Positions 43,771-52,537 of a DNA stretch of 64,000 bases are shown here, piece by piece (position 1 is the stretch's first letter; each line of letters opens with the position of its first letter). The notes under the pieces were generated by a model. The model did no database searches. It was not told the DNA's origin and was given only the letters and a program-made list of their open reading frames with translations. A program made the translations under genes and the position numbers. Source of the DNA: an uncultured Oscillospiraceae bacterium (lineage in GTDB: Bacteria > Bacillota > Clostridia > Oscillospirales > Oscillospiraceae); the NCBI GenBank assembly GCA_934591815.1, contig CAKTPV010000001.1, positions 1-64,000 of the forward strand, read 5' to 3'.

Positions 43771-44936
43771 GGTCTCAACTCCTTCCCGAAGATTTCCTCC
43801 ATGAAGCCTCCAACGATGCCGCTGGCGGCTTTTTGCATATCCGGTGTGACGTGGGTGTAGGTGTCCAGCGTGAAGCTGGCGTTGGTATGCCCCAGAATCC
43901 CCGACAGGGTTTTGGCGTCCACGCCGCTGGCGATGGCGTGGGTGGCGAAGGTATGCCGCAAATCGTGGAAGCGGATGTCCGGCAGTCCTGCCTTGTGCAA
44001 AATCGCTTTCATGTGCGTGTAGGCGCAGTTCGGAGACAGCGGCAGCTCCGGTCGGACAGGGTCTGGGAAGATCCATTGTGTGATTGCATTCTCTTTTCGG
44101 CGGCGCAAAATTTCCGCCGTGCTGCGGGGCAGGACGATGGTGCGCTCACCGCTGCGGGTCTTGGTCTTGCCCAGCATATCGACCCCCAGCTTTCGGTTAT
44201 GAAGGGTGCGGCGCACTTGCAGGACGCCGTTCCGCGCGTCAAAGTCCTGCCACATGAGTCCGCAGATCTCGCCCCGCCGCAGGCCCGTGGTCAGCTCCAC
44301 GTAGAAGAAGTCACCCCATATCTTGTCTTCCCGCACGGCGTCCAGAAATGTGTCCAGTTCTTTGTCGGTCAGGACACGTTTCGGCGCATGGCTTGCCTTT
44401 GGCACCGTTGCGCCCACAGTGGGATTCTTGGCGATGATATGCGCGTGGAAGGCATCCTCCATCGCCTGATGGAAGATGGCGTGGAGGCGGTTGATGGTGG
44501 TATCCGACAGGGCGGAACCAAACCCCGGATGCTCCCTGACCCGGCCGTTCTCTTTCAGCTTGCGGTAGAGCTTCTGCACATCCTGCGATGTCACCAGCGA
44601 CACCTGCTTGCCTCCGAGCTGCGGCTTGATATAGTTTTCGATGCAGCTTCGATACCCCGCAAGGGTGCCGGGGCGGACGGTGTTCTCCTTATAGTCCGTC
44701 AGCCAGCGGTCCAGCCACTCCCCCAAGGTCATCCGGCTGTCCTCGGTCAGCTCCACGTCCTGATAGCGTTCGATATTCTGATGGAGCTTTTCCGTCAGCT
44801 CCTTTTGTGTATGAGCATAGGCATGCTGAAAGATGGGTGTACCGTTTTTCTTGTGGCCCACCACGATGCGGCCCTCCCAGCGGCCATCCTCCCGCTTGCG
44901 CACCATGCCGTCACCGGACGGTCTTCGTTTTGCCAT
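43734..44936 (-). CDS. tyrosine recombinase (integrase) of the island
   Basis: 400 residues. It has an arm-binding domain (GDGMVRKREDGRWEGRIVVG), a core-binding domain and the catalytic residues Arg (TTGLRRGEICGL), HDLRHTFATHA, GH (ILGHTN) and Tyr (LDTYTHV). The ATG at 44936 follows AGGAGGTG. It is the most likely integrase for the tRNA-Pro anticodon-loop site, alone or with the overlapping second recombinase. It is about 30% similar to its partner by eye, so the pair probably arose by old duplication. Confidence 0.9.
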   Translation of the reverse strand: MAKRRPSGDGMVRKREDGRWEGRIVVGHKKNGTPIFQHAYAHTQKELTEKLHQNIERYQDVELTEDSRMTLGEWLDRWLTDYKENTVRPGTLAGYRSCIENYIKPQLGGKQVSLVTSQDVQKLYRKLKENGRVREHPGFGSALSDTTINRLHAIFHQAMEDAFHAHIIAKNPTVGATVPKASHAPKRVLTDKELDTFLDAVREDKIWGDFFYVELTTGLRRGEICGLMWQDFDARNGVLQVRRTLHNRKLGVDMLGKTKTRSGERTIVLPRSTAEILRRRKENAITQWIFPDPVRPELPLSPNCAYTHMKAILHKAGLPDIRFHDLRHTFATHAIASGVDAKTLSGILGHTNASFTLDTYTHVTPDMQKAASGIVGGFMEEIFGKELRPWQRNGKAEPAP

Positions 44937-44998
44937 TCAGGTCACCTCCTTTTTGTAACCAACATACATACCACAACTCCGTGGGGAAAGCTATCTCT

Positions 44999-45035
44999 TT
45001 TTCTTTGTCTATTGCCATGCAGATTTTAAACCGCC
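44999..45035. repeat. 37-bp direct repeat, left copy bounding the mobilisation module
   Basis: Begins TTTTCTTTGTCTATTGC and ends GCAGATTTTAAACCGCC, directly 3' of the relaxase stop codon. It matches 50230-50266 at 35 of 37 positions. Partial copies occur at 63583 and 63981. Confidence 0.8.
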
Positions 45036-47006
45036 TCACATGCTCGGCTCCATGTACTTGTAGTTCAACTCGTTTTCGCGGTCATTCCATTTATGGCCCA
45101 TTGCCATCTTCTTTTCCCGCAGGCGTTGTAGGCGTTTATGGTCGATCTGGATGCCCGCGGGAACGGTGGGACGCGGCGCGTTGTTCCGGAAGATGTTACT
45201 CATGTGGTGCAGCAGGCGCGTGGCTGACAGCAGGATATTGGGCGGTGGCACTTCCTCCTGCCGTTCCATGCGGTCGAGAAAATATCCGGCGTAAGCATGG
45301 CCGTTCTGCTCCGCCACGGAAAACCAGTATTGTGCGGCTTCCTTATCCTTTGGAATGCCCTCTCCCATGAGGTACAGCTTCCCCAACAGATATTGTGCAT
45401 AGGCGTTTCTGTTGTTCGCGGCCTGCCGCAAATATGACACTGCTGTTTCGGCATCTTTTATCGTATTTTTGCCGCTGAGATATTCCTTGCCCAGCCGGTA
45501 GGCGGCGAAATCGTTGCCGTTGTCCGCCGAGCGTTTCAGCCAATAGATGCCCTTGGCAGAATCGTGCACGTCGGCTTCATCGGAAAGGTACAACTTGCCG
45601 ATGGCGTACTGTGCTACGTCCAAGTCCTGTTCGGCGGCGCGTTCCAACAGCTTTTGCGCTTTGGCTGCGTCCGGTATCAGCAGTCCGCCGTCACGATACG
45701 CCGTGCCGATGATGTATTGGGCGTGGGCATCGCCTGTATCCGCAAGCTGCTCCAACTGCTCCGCCGCCTCGTCCCGCTCTGCCAACGGGAAACTCTCATT
45801 GTTCGCCACGCTTTGCAGATCCTGACACTCGTAACTCATGTCATAGGCGCTGATCTGTTCGCCGTCATCCTGCATTTCCTCGTCCTCAAAGGAAAATTTG
45901 TTCATGTGAAGATGCTCCGCCTCTTTGATGACGGCGTTCTTGATCTGGCGGAATTCCTTTTGCTGAGACAGCGGCGGACGCAGACGTTTCTTTCCCTCGG
46001 AGTAGTAATCTTCTACCTGACATTGCAGTTCCCACCATGTCTGGTAGCACGTATCCACAGTGGGCAGCCGCGCCATCTGATCGACGATCTCATCCACCAG
46101 CTTCTTCATCGGCTTCGGCAGATAGCCGTAGGTTTTCTTACCGCCGACTTGACCGAGCTGCCGCGACAGTTTCCAGATCATCTGCTCCGCCTCCGGGTGG
46201 ATGCAGGTCATCTCCCGCATGGCCTTCGCCAATTCCAGCATGGCTTTTCGTGTTTCCGCCACCAGTTCGTCTCGCGATTTGCTTTTCTGCTCGTAGACAT
46301 GCAGCAGCTCCTGTCGGAAAATTTGGTTGGTGAGCGTGGACTTGATCTGCCGTATCCCATCTTTGGACAGATATGCCTGATTCGGCTTTGCCGACCACGC
46401 CATCATGTGGACGTGAGGATGATTGCCCTCGTCATGGAAGGCGGCGTACCAGCGAAAGTCCTCCGGCGGGATCTTCATCGCCGCCGCAATATCATTGCGG
46501 TGGGTACGCAGTAATGTGCGCCATGACTCCGCGTGATTGTAGCCCAGCCGCTCCGCATCCTCCCGGTGGAGGGAGCTGATGTGCGTCCACACGTTGCCGG
46601 TGTAGTGATCCAATTCGTCCGCGACAGCGGCGAGGTCAACGGCATCGTCATCACCGAACAGGCCGTGTTCCCCCAGCCGCTCCACTCTGGGCCGCAGGGC
46701 GATGTACTTGGCGTAGCCATCCATCGAGGAGAGCCTGTCCCAATTCGATTCCAGCGCCAGCGTGATGAGCGCGGACGCCGTTGCTTTTGTCGGGTGTGAG
46801 AGGTAGTCCTCGTACTCCATCAGCTCTTTGGCGTCAGGGAAATCCTTCACCAGTTTTTCGATGAGCTGCGTCTGCTTGTTGGTGGGCGGACGGTCATCCG
46901 GGATGATCTCCACCCGCTCCCGCGTGGCGATGTACTTGAGATACCCACCGGCGTGTTTCCCGCCGCCGCACTTGATGTACGGACTTTTGACGATCAGCCT
47001 TGCCAT
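45036..47006 (-). CDS. MobP-type relaxase with Sel1-like repeats
   Basis: 656 residues. The N-terminal relaxase domain starts MARLIVKSPYIKCGGGKHAG and has the His-rich metal motif HDEGNHPHVHMMAW (191-204). The middle is helical. From about 415 to 600 there are Sel1/TPR-like repeats (AQYIIGTAYRDG, AQYAIGKLYLSD, AAYRLGKEYLSG and AQYLLGKLYLMG). Such MobP3-like relaxases with Sel1 tails are found on clostridial mobilizable elements. It would nick the origin of transfer and lead DNA into a recipient through a helper's machinery. Its start overlaps the accessory gene by 13 bp. Confidence 0.88.
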   Translation of the reverse strand: MARLIVKSPYIKCGGGKHAGGYLKYIATRERVEIIPDDRPPTNKQTQLIEKLVKDFPDAKELMEYEDYLSHPTKATASALITLALESNWDRLSSMDGYAKYIALRPRVERLGEHGLFGDDDAVDLAAVADELDHYTGNVWTHISSLHREDAERLGYNHAESWRTLLRTHRNDIAAAMKIPPEDFRWYAAFHDEGNHPHVHMMAWSAKPNQAYLSKDGIRQIKSTLTNQIFRQELLHVYEQKSKSRDELVAETRKAMLELAKAMREMTCIHPEAEQMIWKLSRQLGQVGGKKTYGYLPKPMKKLVDEIVDQMARLPTVDTCYQTWWELQCQVEDYYSEGKKRLRPPLSQQKEFRQIKNAVIKEAEHLHMNKFSFEDEEMQDDGEQISAYDMSYECQDLQSVANNESFPLAERDEAAEQLEQLADTGDAHAQYIIGTAYRDGGLLIPDAAKAQKLLERAAEQDLDVAQYAIGKLYLSDEADVHDSAKGIYWLKRSADNGNDFAAYRLGKEYLSGKNTIKDAETAVSYLRQAANNRNAYAQYLLGKLYLMGEGIPKDKEAAQYWFSVAEQNGHAYAGYFLDRMERQEEVPPPNILLSATRLLHHMSNIFRNNAPRPTVPAGIQIDHKRLQRLREKKMAMGHKWNDRENELNYKYMEPSM

Positions 47007-47407
47007 GTTTCGCTCTCCAGCTCACGGAGCTTCTGTTCCAACCGCAGCTGACCGTTGGTGCGCTTGACGGCGGCGATGCTCTTGGCCCGCTCCTGCCGCA
47101 GCACTTCCTCGCTCACATTGAGACTTTGCAGGAGGATGGACATTGCCATGTCCATCTCCACCGCCTGCTTGTAGAGCAGCGACGCAATGCGATCCTCGAA
47201 GAGCTTCAGCCGACTGTCGATGGCGGATTGCACCGCGCGGGGCAGCGTGGTGCTTTCGCCTGCGGCGAGCATATCCGCGTAGCAGTTCACCGCCTTTTCG
47301 ATGAACTCGTTTTTGCTGCGGCAGTTATCTTCCTGATACCACCGCTCTATTTTTTGCTTGGTCTCCGGCTCCGGCCGGTAGGTCAAGCGATCCTTGTTAT
47401 CACTCAT
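46994..47407 (-). CDS. ribbon-helix-helix-like relaxosome accessory protein
   Basis: 137 residues. The N-terminus (RLTYRPEPETKQKIERWYQE, then SKNEFIEKAV) has a ribbon-helix-helix pattern, and the rest is helical coiled coil ending KLRELESETWQG. The position directly upstream of the relaxase and overlapping it by 13 bp fits a MobC-type accessory that binds the origin of transfer. A hairpin-rich non-coding region lies immediately upstream of it. Confidence 0.7.
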   Translation of the reverse strand: MSDNKDRLTYRPEPETKQKIERWYQEDNCRSKNEFIEKAVNCYADMLAAGESTTLPRAVQSAIDSRLKLFEDRIASLLYKQAVEMDMAMSILLQSLNVSEEVLRQERAKSIAAVKRTNGQLRLEQKLRELESETWQG

Positions 47408-47409
47408 AA

Positions 47410-48096
47410 AATGCCTTCTTTCTCGCTAAGACGCCGTCGAAAAGCCTGTACTCATCGGCCTTTCACGGACGTTAGACGCCAATCGTACAAAAAATCTTCC
47501 GAATAGACGCCACAACCGCCTGCGCCGAAACCCCCGTCAACTGCCCGCACTGCGGGCAGAAGTGACCGGGCGGAGCGTCGGTTCCGACGCCAACCCTTTA
47601 TCCTGCTATAAATAAAATCCTCCGATAACCGCCCAATCTGCCGAAGCTACGTCCCATACGGCGTGGGAAAGTCCTCTCCGGAGCGGTTTCAAATCACACT
47701 CGCACAAACGCCGCAACGTTCGTTTCAAGGGGCTGCGGCGGGTACACACCCCACCCCAGCCCCTAACCGCGCACACAGCGGCTCACACGGCGAAACACGG
47801 GGCGTTTTGGATGGGGGGTGGTATCACTACCCTCGGAGCGTTTTGCGCGGTTCGGAAACCCTGCGTGGCCGGGTGTCAGAACGGCGTACTTTGCCGCTTT
47901 TAGGTCTTGGTCGAGGGTGCTCCCAAAGAACGCAGAGAGCCTTTGGGACAGCGATGCGCTTATGCGCGTCGCTGTCCCGAGGCGTCGCGGCCCCACTGGG
48001 CTGCGTGATCCCATGGCTGTTTCCCTCACCGCACCGATGGGTTTCTCGGTTCTCTTTGGTCACAGCAATAGAACGCAGAGAACATATCTGCCGGTT
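47410..48096. other. hairpin-rich non-coding region, candidate origin of transfer
   Basis: About 690 bp with no convincing gene but many stems: CTGCCCGCA/TGCGGGCAG (47541-47559), GCGTCGG/CCGACGC (47575-47590), CCCAAAG/CTTTGGG (47922-47947) and GGGACAGCGA/TCGCTGTCCC with inner TGCGC/GCGCG (47945-47978). It lies between the relaxosome genes and the HTH/excisionase genes, the usual place for oriT or a replication origin. GC-rich frames across it are shadows. Confidence 0.5.
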
Positions 48097-48510
48097 TCAC
48101 ACGCTGGTCTGCTCCATGCGTCTTGCCACCTGCTGACGTTCCCGTGCCCGCTCCGCAGCATCCAACTGCCGCTGATAAAACTGGTCGATGGAAAACTGGA
48201 TGGGCAGGATCGTGTAGAGCAGACTTCCGTTTTGCTTGCGCCCGTCCCGCGTGATGATGCTGGTGCGCTCGGTGCGGATGAGTCCGCGTTCCTCCAACTC
48301 CTGCACGTACTTCCGCACGGTGTTGCGGCTCATGCCCACCGCCTTGCCGATGGTGGCGTAGCTGGGATGGCACTGATATGTCCTGCGGTCTTCGATGCGG
48401 AGCAGGTAACCGTAGACAGCGATCGCGCCGTGAGACAAACCCAACTGATAGATCTCATTGGGCAGAGGAAAATAATTCTTGACCGGATCGCGCTTTGTCC
48501 AAGTTCTCAT
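48097..48510 (-). CDS. helix-turn-helix, replication-initiator-like protein
   Basis: 137 residues from ATG 48510 (GAGGTGCC upstream). It has a winged-HTH opening (NYFPLPNEIYQLGLSHGAIAV), an HTH motif (TIGKAVGMSRNTVRKYVQEL) and a basic tail with ERARERQQVARRM. Similar proteins on clostridial elements are annotated as replication initiator-like or transcription regulators. It overlaps the excisionase-like gene by 4 bp, so they are co-transcribed. Confidence 0.75.
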   Translation of the reverse strand: MRTWTKRDPVKNYFPLPNEIYQLGLSHGAIAVYGYLLRIEDRRTYQCHPSYATIGKAVGMSRNTVRKYVQELEERGLIRTERTSIITRDGRKQNGSLLYTILPIQFSIDQFYQRQLDAAERARERQQVARRMEQTSV

Positions 48511-48731
48511 CTGGCACCTCCAGTCTGCCGCTCTACCCACTGTTGGAATTTATCCTTGGGCACCACGAACCGACTGCCGATGCGCACAGACGGAAATACT
48601 TCTTCGTGCATCAGCTCGTAGGCACTGGAGATGGACACGCCCAGCACCTTTGCCACCAGTTCCGCGTTGAGGAACAGCGGCAATTCATCGTAGCTGTGAT
48701 AGGTCGATATTTTCAAAATCGTTACCTCCAA
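48507..48731 (-). CDS. excisionase-like helix-turn-helix protein
   Basis: 74 residues. PLFLNAELVAKVLGVSISSA and SVRIGSRFVVPKDKFQQW match the MerR-like HTH_17/excisionase family. It would act as the recombination directionality factor with the tyrosine recombinases. It overlaps the next gene by 4 bp (ATGA). Confidence 0.85.
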   Translation of the reverse strand: MEVTILKISTYHSYDELPLFLNAELVAKVLGVSISSAYELMHEEVFPSVRIGSRFVVPKDKFQQWVERQTGGAR

Positions 48732-49226
48732 TAGAATTCAGAGAAAAATTACTTGCGTTTCGGAGGTCCCTCTGTTAGACTGTTTGCAGATGGAGTCTGC
48801 GTTTTCCGAAACGCGGCACGCCGCTGGACTGCTGCAACAGTTCAGCGGTTTTCCTTTTTGCAGGAACGATGTATGTTTCTTCCCCCTTTCTTTGTTCTCT
48901 GCCACGCACCGTACCCGTTCCTGCCCTGCGGCCTTGTTTGACCTGCACGGCGTTTTCGCTGCCTTGGTACGCTCGACCGCTTTGCCGCGGCGTCCTGGCG
49001 TTACTTCTCCGGCGTGTATCATCTCCGGTGATGGGTATTCAGTTGTCGAGGTGCTTTTTCGGATTTGTGACCGTCTTTTTCATTGACAATCCGCAGTCCC
49101 CGTGTTAGACTAACTGTAAATTACTTTTGACAGTCTTTCCGTGTTTGTATGGTAACATACTTTTCACCCCTTGTCAAGACTGTCTGTATTTTCATATTAC
49201 GATTGTCTATTTTGAGGTGATCTGCC
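48732..49226. other. long leader/intergenic region
   Basis: 495 bp between the divergent xis and DUF6076 genes. A minus-strand frame of 94 codons (48738-49022) has no usable ribosome site and no family, so I do not call it. The right end holds overlapping divergent promoters and dyads. If the minus promoter is used, the excisionase message has a leader of about 400 nt. Confidence 0.5.
49127..49177. promoter_or_regulatory. divergent promoter/operator region
   Basis: Minus strand: TTGACA (49177-49172), 17-bp spacer, TACCAT (49154-49149). Plus strand: TTGACA (49127-49132) with a weak -10 near 49148-49155. TGACAGTCTT at 49128 and AAGACTGTC at 49176 form a spaced dyad overlapping both -35 boxes, so one regulator could control both directions. 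Confidence 0.55.
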
Positions 49227-50195
49227 ATGTGGTATGCCAAAATGTATTTCTCTGAGGGCAGAGAGATTTTCCAGTATGATTCCCTTGGTATGCAGGGCGT
49301 TCCGGATGTCCAGAGGGAGCTTCCCTTTCTGGAGAGCCTTCTCTCCTTTCAGGAATTGGACTGCGCAGAAGTGACGCCGATGCTGCAGAGCATCGCAGAT
49401 AACTGGAGCCGATTCATTAGCGAGGATGACAAAGAGGCTCTTGTGAACGCCATGAAAAAGCTGGGCGAATTAGCCTCCGTACATATTTATTTTCAGCTTC
49501 TCTATGTCCATTGCTACTACCGTCAGACGGCAATGTTCATTCAAAATGACCGTGGCAGTGCAGAGGATGCGCAGATATTGGACGAGCTGCGCCAGCTCCC
49601 CGAGCAGCTTCCGCGGTATCAGCAGCAGATCCAACGCTTTTTTGAGTTGGTGCTGGATGTAGACAGCGCGGGGCGGGAGCCGCAGGCGCAGGCGGCAAGG
49701 AATTATACCTACGATATGCCGAAAGATCCCGGCCTGTTTTGTTTCCACCCCATCCCGCTCAGCTTTGAGCCGGTGGAGCCGGGGCGGTGTTCGCCGGTGC
49801 TGTATTCCTCCAGCATCCGGGACATGATCGACTACTCTCTGCGGAGCTGCGTGGAGCGGAACATCACCGTGCGGCGCTGCAAGAACTGCGGACGATGGTT
49901 TCCGCAGACCGGACGGGTCAGCGCGGAATATTGCGAGCGGCCTGTTCCCAAAGGACAGCAGCGCTGCCGCGACATCGGCGCTCTGAAGCAGTGGACGCTC
50001 CGGCAGGCAAACAATGACGCTTTCAAGGCTTACCGCAAGGAATACAAGCGGCGCTTTGCGTGGATCAAGGCCGGACGGATCACCGACCAGCAGTTTTACG
50101 ATTGGAGCGAGCGGGCCAGAGCGGAAAAGGATAAATGTGAGCAGGGGCTGATCTCTCAGAAGGAACTGGAAACCTGGCTGAAGGAATCCAAATGA
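49227..50195 (+). CDS. DUF6076-type mobile-element protein with zinc ribbon
   Basis: 322 residues. The N-terminal about 200 residues are helical without motifs. The C-terminal part carries a zinc-ribbon-like region (VRRCKNCGRWFPQTGR, then EYCERPVPKGQQRCRDIG), followed by a helical RQANNDAFKAYRKEYKRRF, which is typical of DUF6076 proteins of clostridial integrative elements. Function unknown. It is transcribed away from the mobilisation genes and ends in a perfect terminator. Confidence 0.65.
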   Translation: MWYAKMYFSEGREIFQYDSLGMQGVPDVQRELPFLESLLSFQELDCAEVTPMLQSIADNWSRFISEDDKEALVNAMKKLGELASVHIYFQLLYVHCYYRQTAMFIQNDRGSAEDAQILDELRQLPEQLPRYQQQIQRFFELVLDVDSAGREPQAQAARNYTYDMPKDPGLFCFHPIPLSFEPVEPGRCSPVLYSSSIRDMIDYSLRSCVERNITVRRCKNCGRWFPQTGRVSAEYCERPVPKGQQRCRDIGALKQWTLRQANNDAFKAYRKEYKRRFAWIKAGRITDQQFYDWSERARAEKDKCEQGLISQKELETWLKESK

Positions 50196-50235
50196 AAAAG
50201 CGTGTGCTGACCTTGCGGTCAGCACACGCTTTTCT
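50196..50235 (+). terminator. terminator of the DUF6076 gene
   Basis: A perfect 17-bp stem AAAAGCGTGTGCTGACC/GGTCAGCACACGCTTTT with a TTGC loop. The right 37-bp repeat begins in its T run. Confidence 0.85.
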
Positions 50236-50266
50236 TTGTCTATTGCGAGGCAGATTTTAAACCGCC
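50230..50266. repeat. 37-bp direct repeat, right copy
   Basis: The same sequence as 44999-45035 with two mismatches. It overlaps the 3' end of the broken BRO gene. Confidence 0.8.
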
Positions 50267-51109
50267 CCATTTTCTTTATTCCCCGCATCTTCCAGCAGAT
50301 TTGTAACCACTTCGCTGAGCTGCGCGGCGTTCTTGGAAGTGATGACAGGAACGCCGGTCTGCGTCTCAATGGCCTTTCGCGCATCGCCAGCCACCTTGCC
50401 TCCGGCACGGGCCACGTCGATGTTTTCCGAAAGGGTTGCCGGTGCTTTCTGTTTGGAAATTTCCGTGGTGGTGGCCTCCGCCAGCATATTCAGTACCAAC
50501 TCCAGCGTGGTCATGTTATCGCGTAGGTTTTCCTTTTTCAAACCTTTTAAGTTTTTGTACTGCCGGGTGGACATCCCCGACCATGCACGGGAGATCTCAT
50601 CGGTGAGGATGGCGTAGCACGCCGCGGGCATTCCATTCATCGGTCAGTTCTTTGCGGACTTGGATGGCTTGCAGCCGCTGGTTGATCCACTCGCGGGTGT
50701 AGCCTTTCTTGAGGTAGGTTTCCAATGCCCGCTCGATGGTCAACTCCGGGTCGATGGTTTCTTCAATGTGCTCACGTCCCACCTGTGCCAGCCAGAGTTT
50801 GAACGGCTCCGCCTTGGGTGACGGGATGGACTGGATGATGCGGAGGAGCTGTTCGGTATCGGCCACATCGGTCAGGCGTTTTTTCCCGTCTGGAGCAGTC
50901 ATTTTCAAACCGTGACAATTTGTCACGGTTTCATTGCCCTCGGCCTTCAACCGTTGTTTAAGTTTGCGCCAATACGCCGTGGGATCAACGCTGTCCGTCA
51001 GTACGCCAACCACATCGACAATGGAGAAGTACCATTCTTCCTTTTCTTCATCCCACGCCGTGCGAATATGCTGATTTTCAAAAAGCTGGATTTTATTATT
51101 TAGCTCCAC
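50257..51109 (-). pseudogene. BRO/DinD-family antirepressor-like gene, frameshifted
   Basis: The first frame (51109-50597) encodes MELNNKIQLFENQHIRTAWD, IVDVVGVLTDSVDPTAYWRK and YLKKGYTREWINQRL, a BRO-N domain. The second frame (to 50257) continues the family with YAILTDEISRAWSGMSTRQY and NMTTLELVLNMLAEATTTEI. Together they equal one normal BRO/DinD-like protein of about 280 residues. The break lies near 50600-50640, where a few codons and the frame are lost between RGV and YAILTDE. Phage-type origin; probably inactive. Confidence 0.8.
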
Positions 51110-51366
51110 TATCTATCGCTTCCCTATTTGTGTATTATTTTTAGCATACTACAAAACAGATTTGATAGCAATTTATGTATTCCAAATTACACTACTTTAC
51201 TCACAATTGACTGGCGAATATCAGTCAAGAAAGATATCTTTCAAAGCCGCTCTATAAAATGCTGGATTTTTGGGTAGAAAACTTATATAATAAAAATTAA
51301 TATTGACAATTTTCTCATTTCAAGTTAAATTACCACAATCCTTTTGTATTGGAGAGATTATATATT

Positions 51367-52482
51367 ATGGCAAACAAAAAAATAAAAATTTTTTCATTTT
51401 TTTCAGGCTGTGGTTTTTTGGATCTTGGCTTTGAGAAAAACGGCTATGAAATTGTGCTTGTCAATGAATTCTTTAAACCTTTTCTTGACGCATATAAGTA
51501 CGCAAGATTGAATATGGGGATTCCTAAGCCAATGTACGGCTACTGGAATACCGACATTAACCGTTTTCTTTCTGATGATAAAAATGTCTTAACCGAGTAT
51601 ATTAAAAATGCAAGAGATGACGGTAGTCTGGTCGGATTTGTCGGTGGCCCTCCGTGTCCCGATTTTTCTGTAGCAGGCAAGAACAGAGGTAAAGAAGGGG
51701 AAAACGGCAAGCTTTCCCGTTCTTATGCCGATTTAATTATTAACGCAAAACCAGACTTCTTTCTATTCGAAAATGTAAAAGGCCTCTGGCGTACTGCACG
51801 ACACCGGGCCTTTTTTGAAGAACTGAAAGCTGATTTTGCAAATGCTGGATATGTACTTGCGAACCGACTAACAAATTCGCTGGAATATGGTGTTCCTCAG
51901 GACCGTGACCGTATTTTGTTAATTGGAATCAAAAGATCTCTACTGCCTAACAGTTGCATTGATGGCAATGAGATTTCAAATTTCCCCTGGGAGAAGCACC
52001 AAAAGTATGTAGCTGATGCAGTAAAAGGTCTTGCTTGGCCTACAATAACCAGCTTTGGGAGTAATGCAGGCTTACCAGCAGGACTGCCAAAAGAACTAAC
52101 TGTTCAATACTGGTTTGATAAGAATGATGTAGAAAACCATCCCAATAGCAACAATTACTTTACTCCTCGTAAGGGACTTGACCGGATGCAGACAATTGCT
52201 GAAGGTGACGTAAGCAGAAAATCATTTAAGCGCCTACACCGTTGGCGCTATTCTCCAACTGTTGCATATGGGAATAACGAAGTCCATTTGCACCCAACAA
52301 AAGCGAGACGCTTGTCTGCAGCAGAAGCACTTTCTTTGCAATCGCTTCCTAAAGAATTTATTTTGCCACCGGATATGAGCTTGTCACATATGTTTAAAAC
52401 TGTGGGAAACGGTGTTCCATATCTTTTATCTGCTGGGATTGCAACTACATTACGCGAATATCTTCAAGAATTTGTTCTATAA
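51367..52482 (+). CDS. DNA (cytosine-5) methyltransferase of a type II restriction-modification system
   Basis: 371 residues from ATG 51367 (GGAGAG upstream; an in-frame TTG at 51349 is the ribosome site itself). Motif I is FSFFSGCGFLDLGFEKNGY, motif IV GGPPCPDFS with catalytic Cys 97, motif VI FENVKGLW, and motif VIII QDRDRILLIG. It has motif IX/X residues near the end (LQSLPKEFILP, then VGNGVPYLL). PCP instead of PCQ is a known variant. It is strongly AT-rich. It converges on the endonuclease gene 56 bp away; methylation of that enzyme's site is the obvious role. Confidence 0.92.
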   Translation: MANKKIKIFSFFSGCGFLDLGFEKNGYEIVLVNEFFKPFLDAYKYARLNMGIPKPMYGYWNTDINRFLSDDKNVLTEYIKNARDDGSLVGFVGGPPCPDFSVAGKNRGKEGENGKLSRSYADLIINAKPDFFLFENVKGLWRTARHRAFFEELKADFANAGYVLANRLTNSLEYGVPQDRDRILLIGIKRSLLPNSCIDGNEISNFPWEKHQKYVADAVKGLAWPTITSFGSNAGLPAGLPKELTVQYWFDKNDVENHPNSNNYFTPRKGLDRMQTIAEGDVSRKSFKRLHRWRYSPTVAYGNNEVHLHPTKARRLSAAEALSLQSLPKEFILPPDMSLSHMFKTVGNGVPYLLSAGIATTLREYLQEFVL

Positions 52483-52537
52483 ACGCAAAATGGTCACCTC
52501 TGCATCTATACATCTATATGTAGAAGTGACCATTTTC

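Noticed and set aside
43771..44076. N-terminal extension of the second recombinase
   Set aside because: It overlaps the first recombinase out of frame and reads as low-complexity sequence. A TTG with a good ribosome site at 43770 gives a normal start.
44807..45370. Shared peptide SLSIAMQILNR in three plus-strand ORFs
   Set aside because: The peptide comes from the 37-bp DNA repeat and its partial copies. The surrounding frames are unrelated and lack starts.
47663..48621. Plus-strand ORFs across the hairpin region of the island
   Set aside because: No ribosome sites or domains, and they overlap the HTH and excisionase genes in antisense.
48738..49022. 94-codon minus-strand ORF upstream of the excisionase
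   Set aside because: GGAG touches the ATG with no spacing, no family is visible, and it may just be leader sequence.
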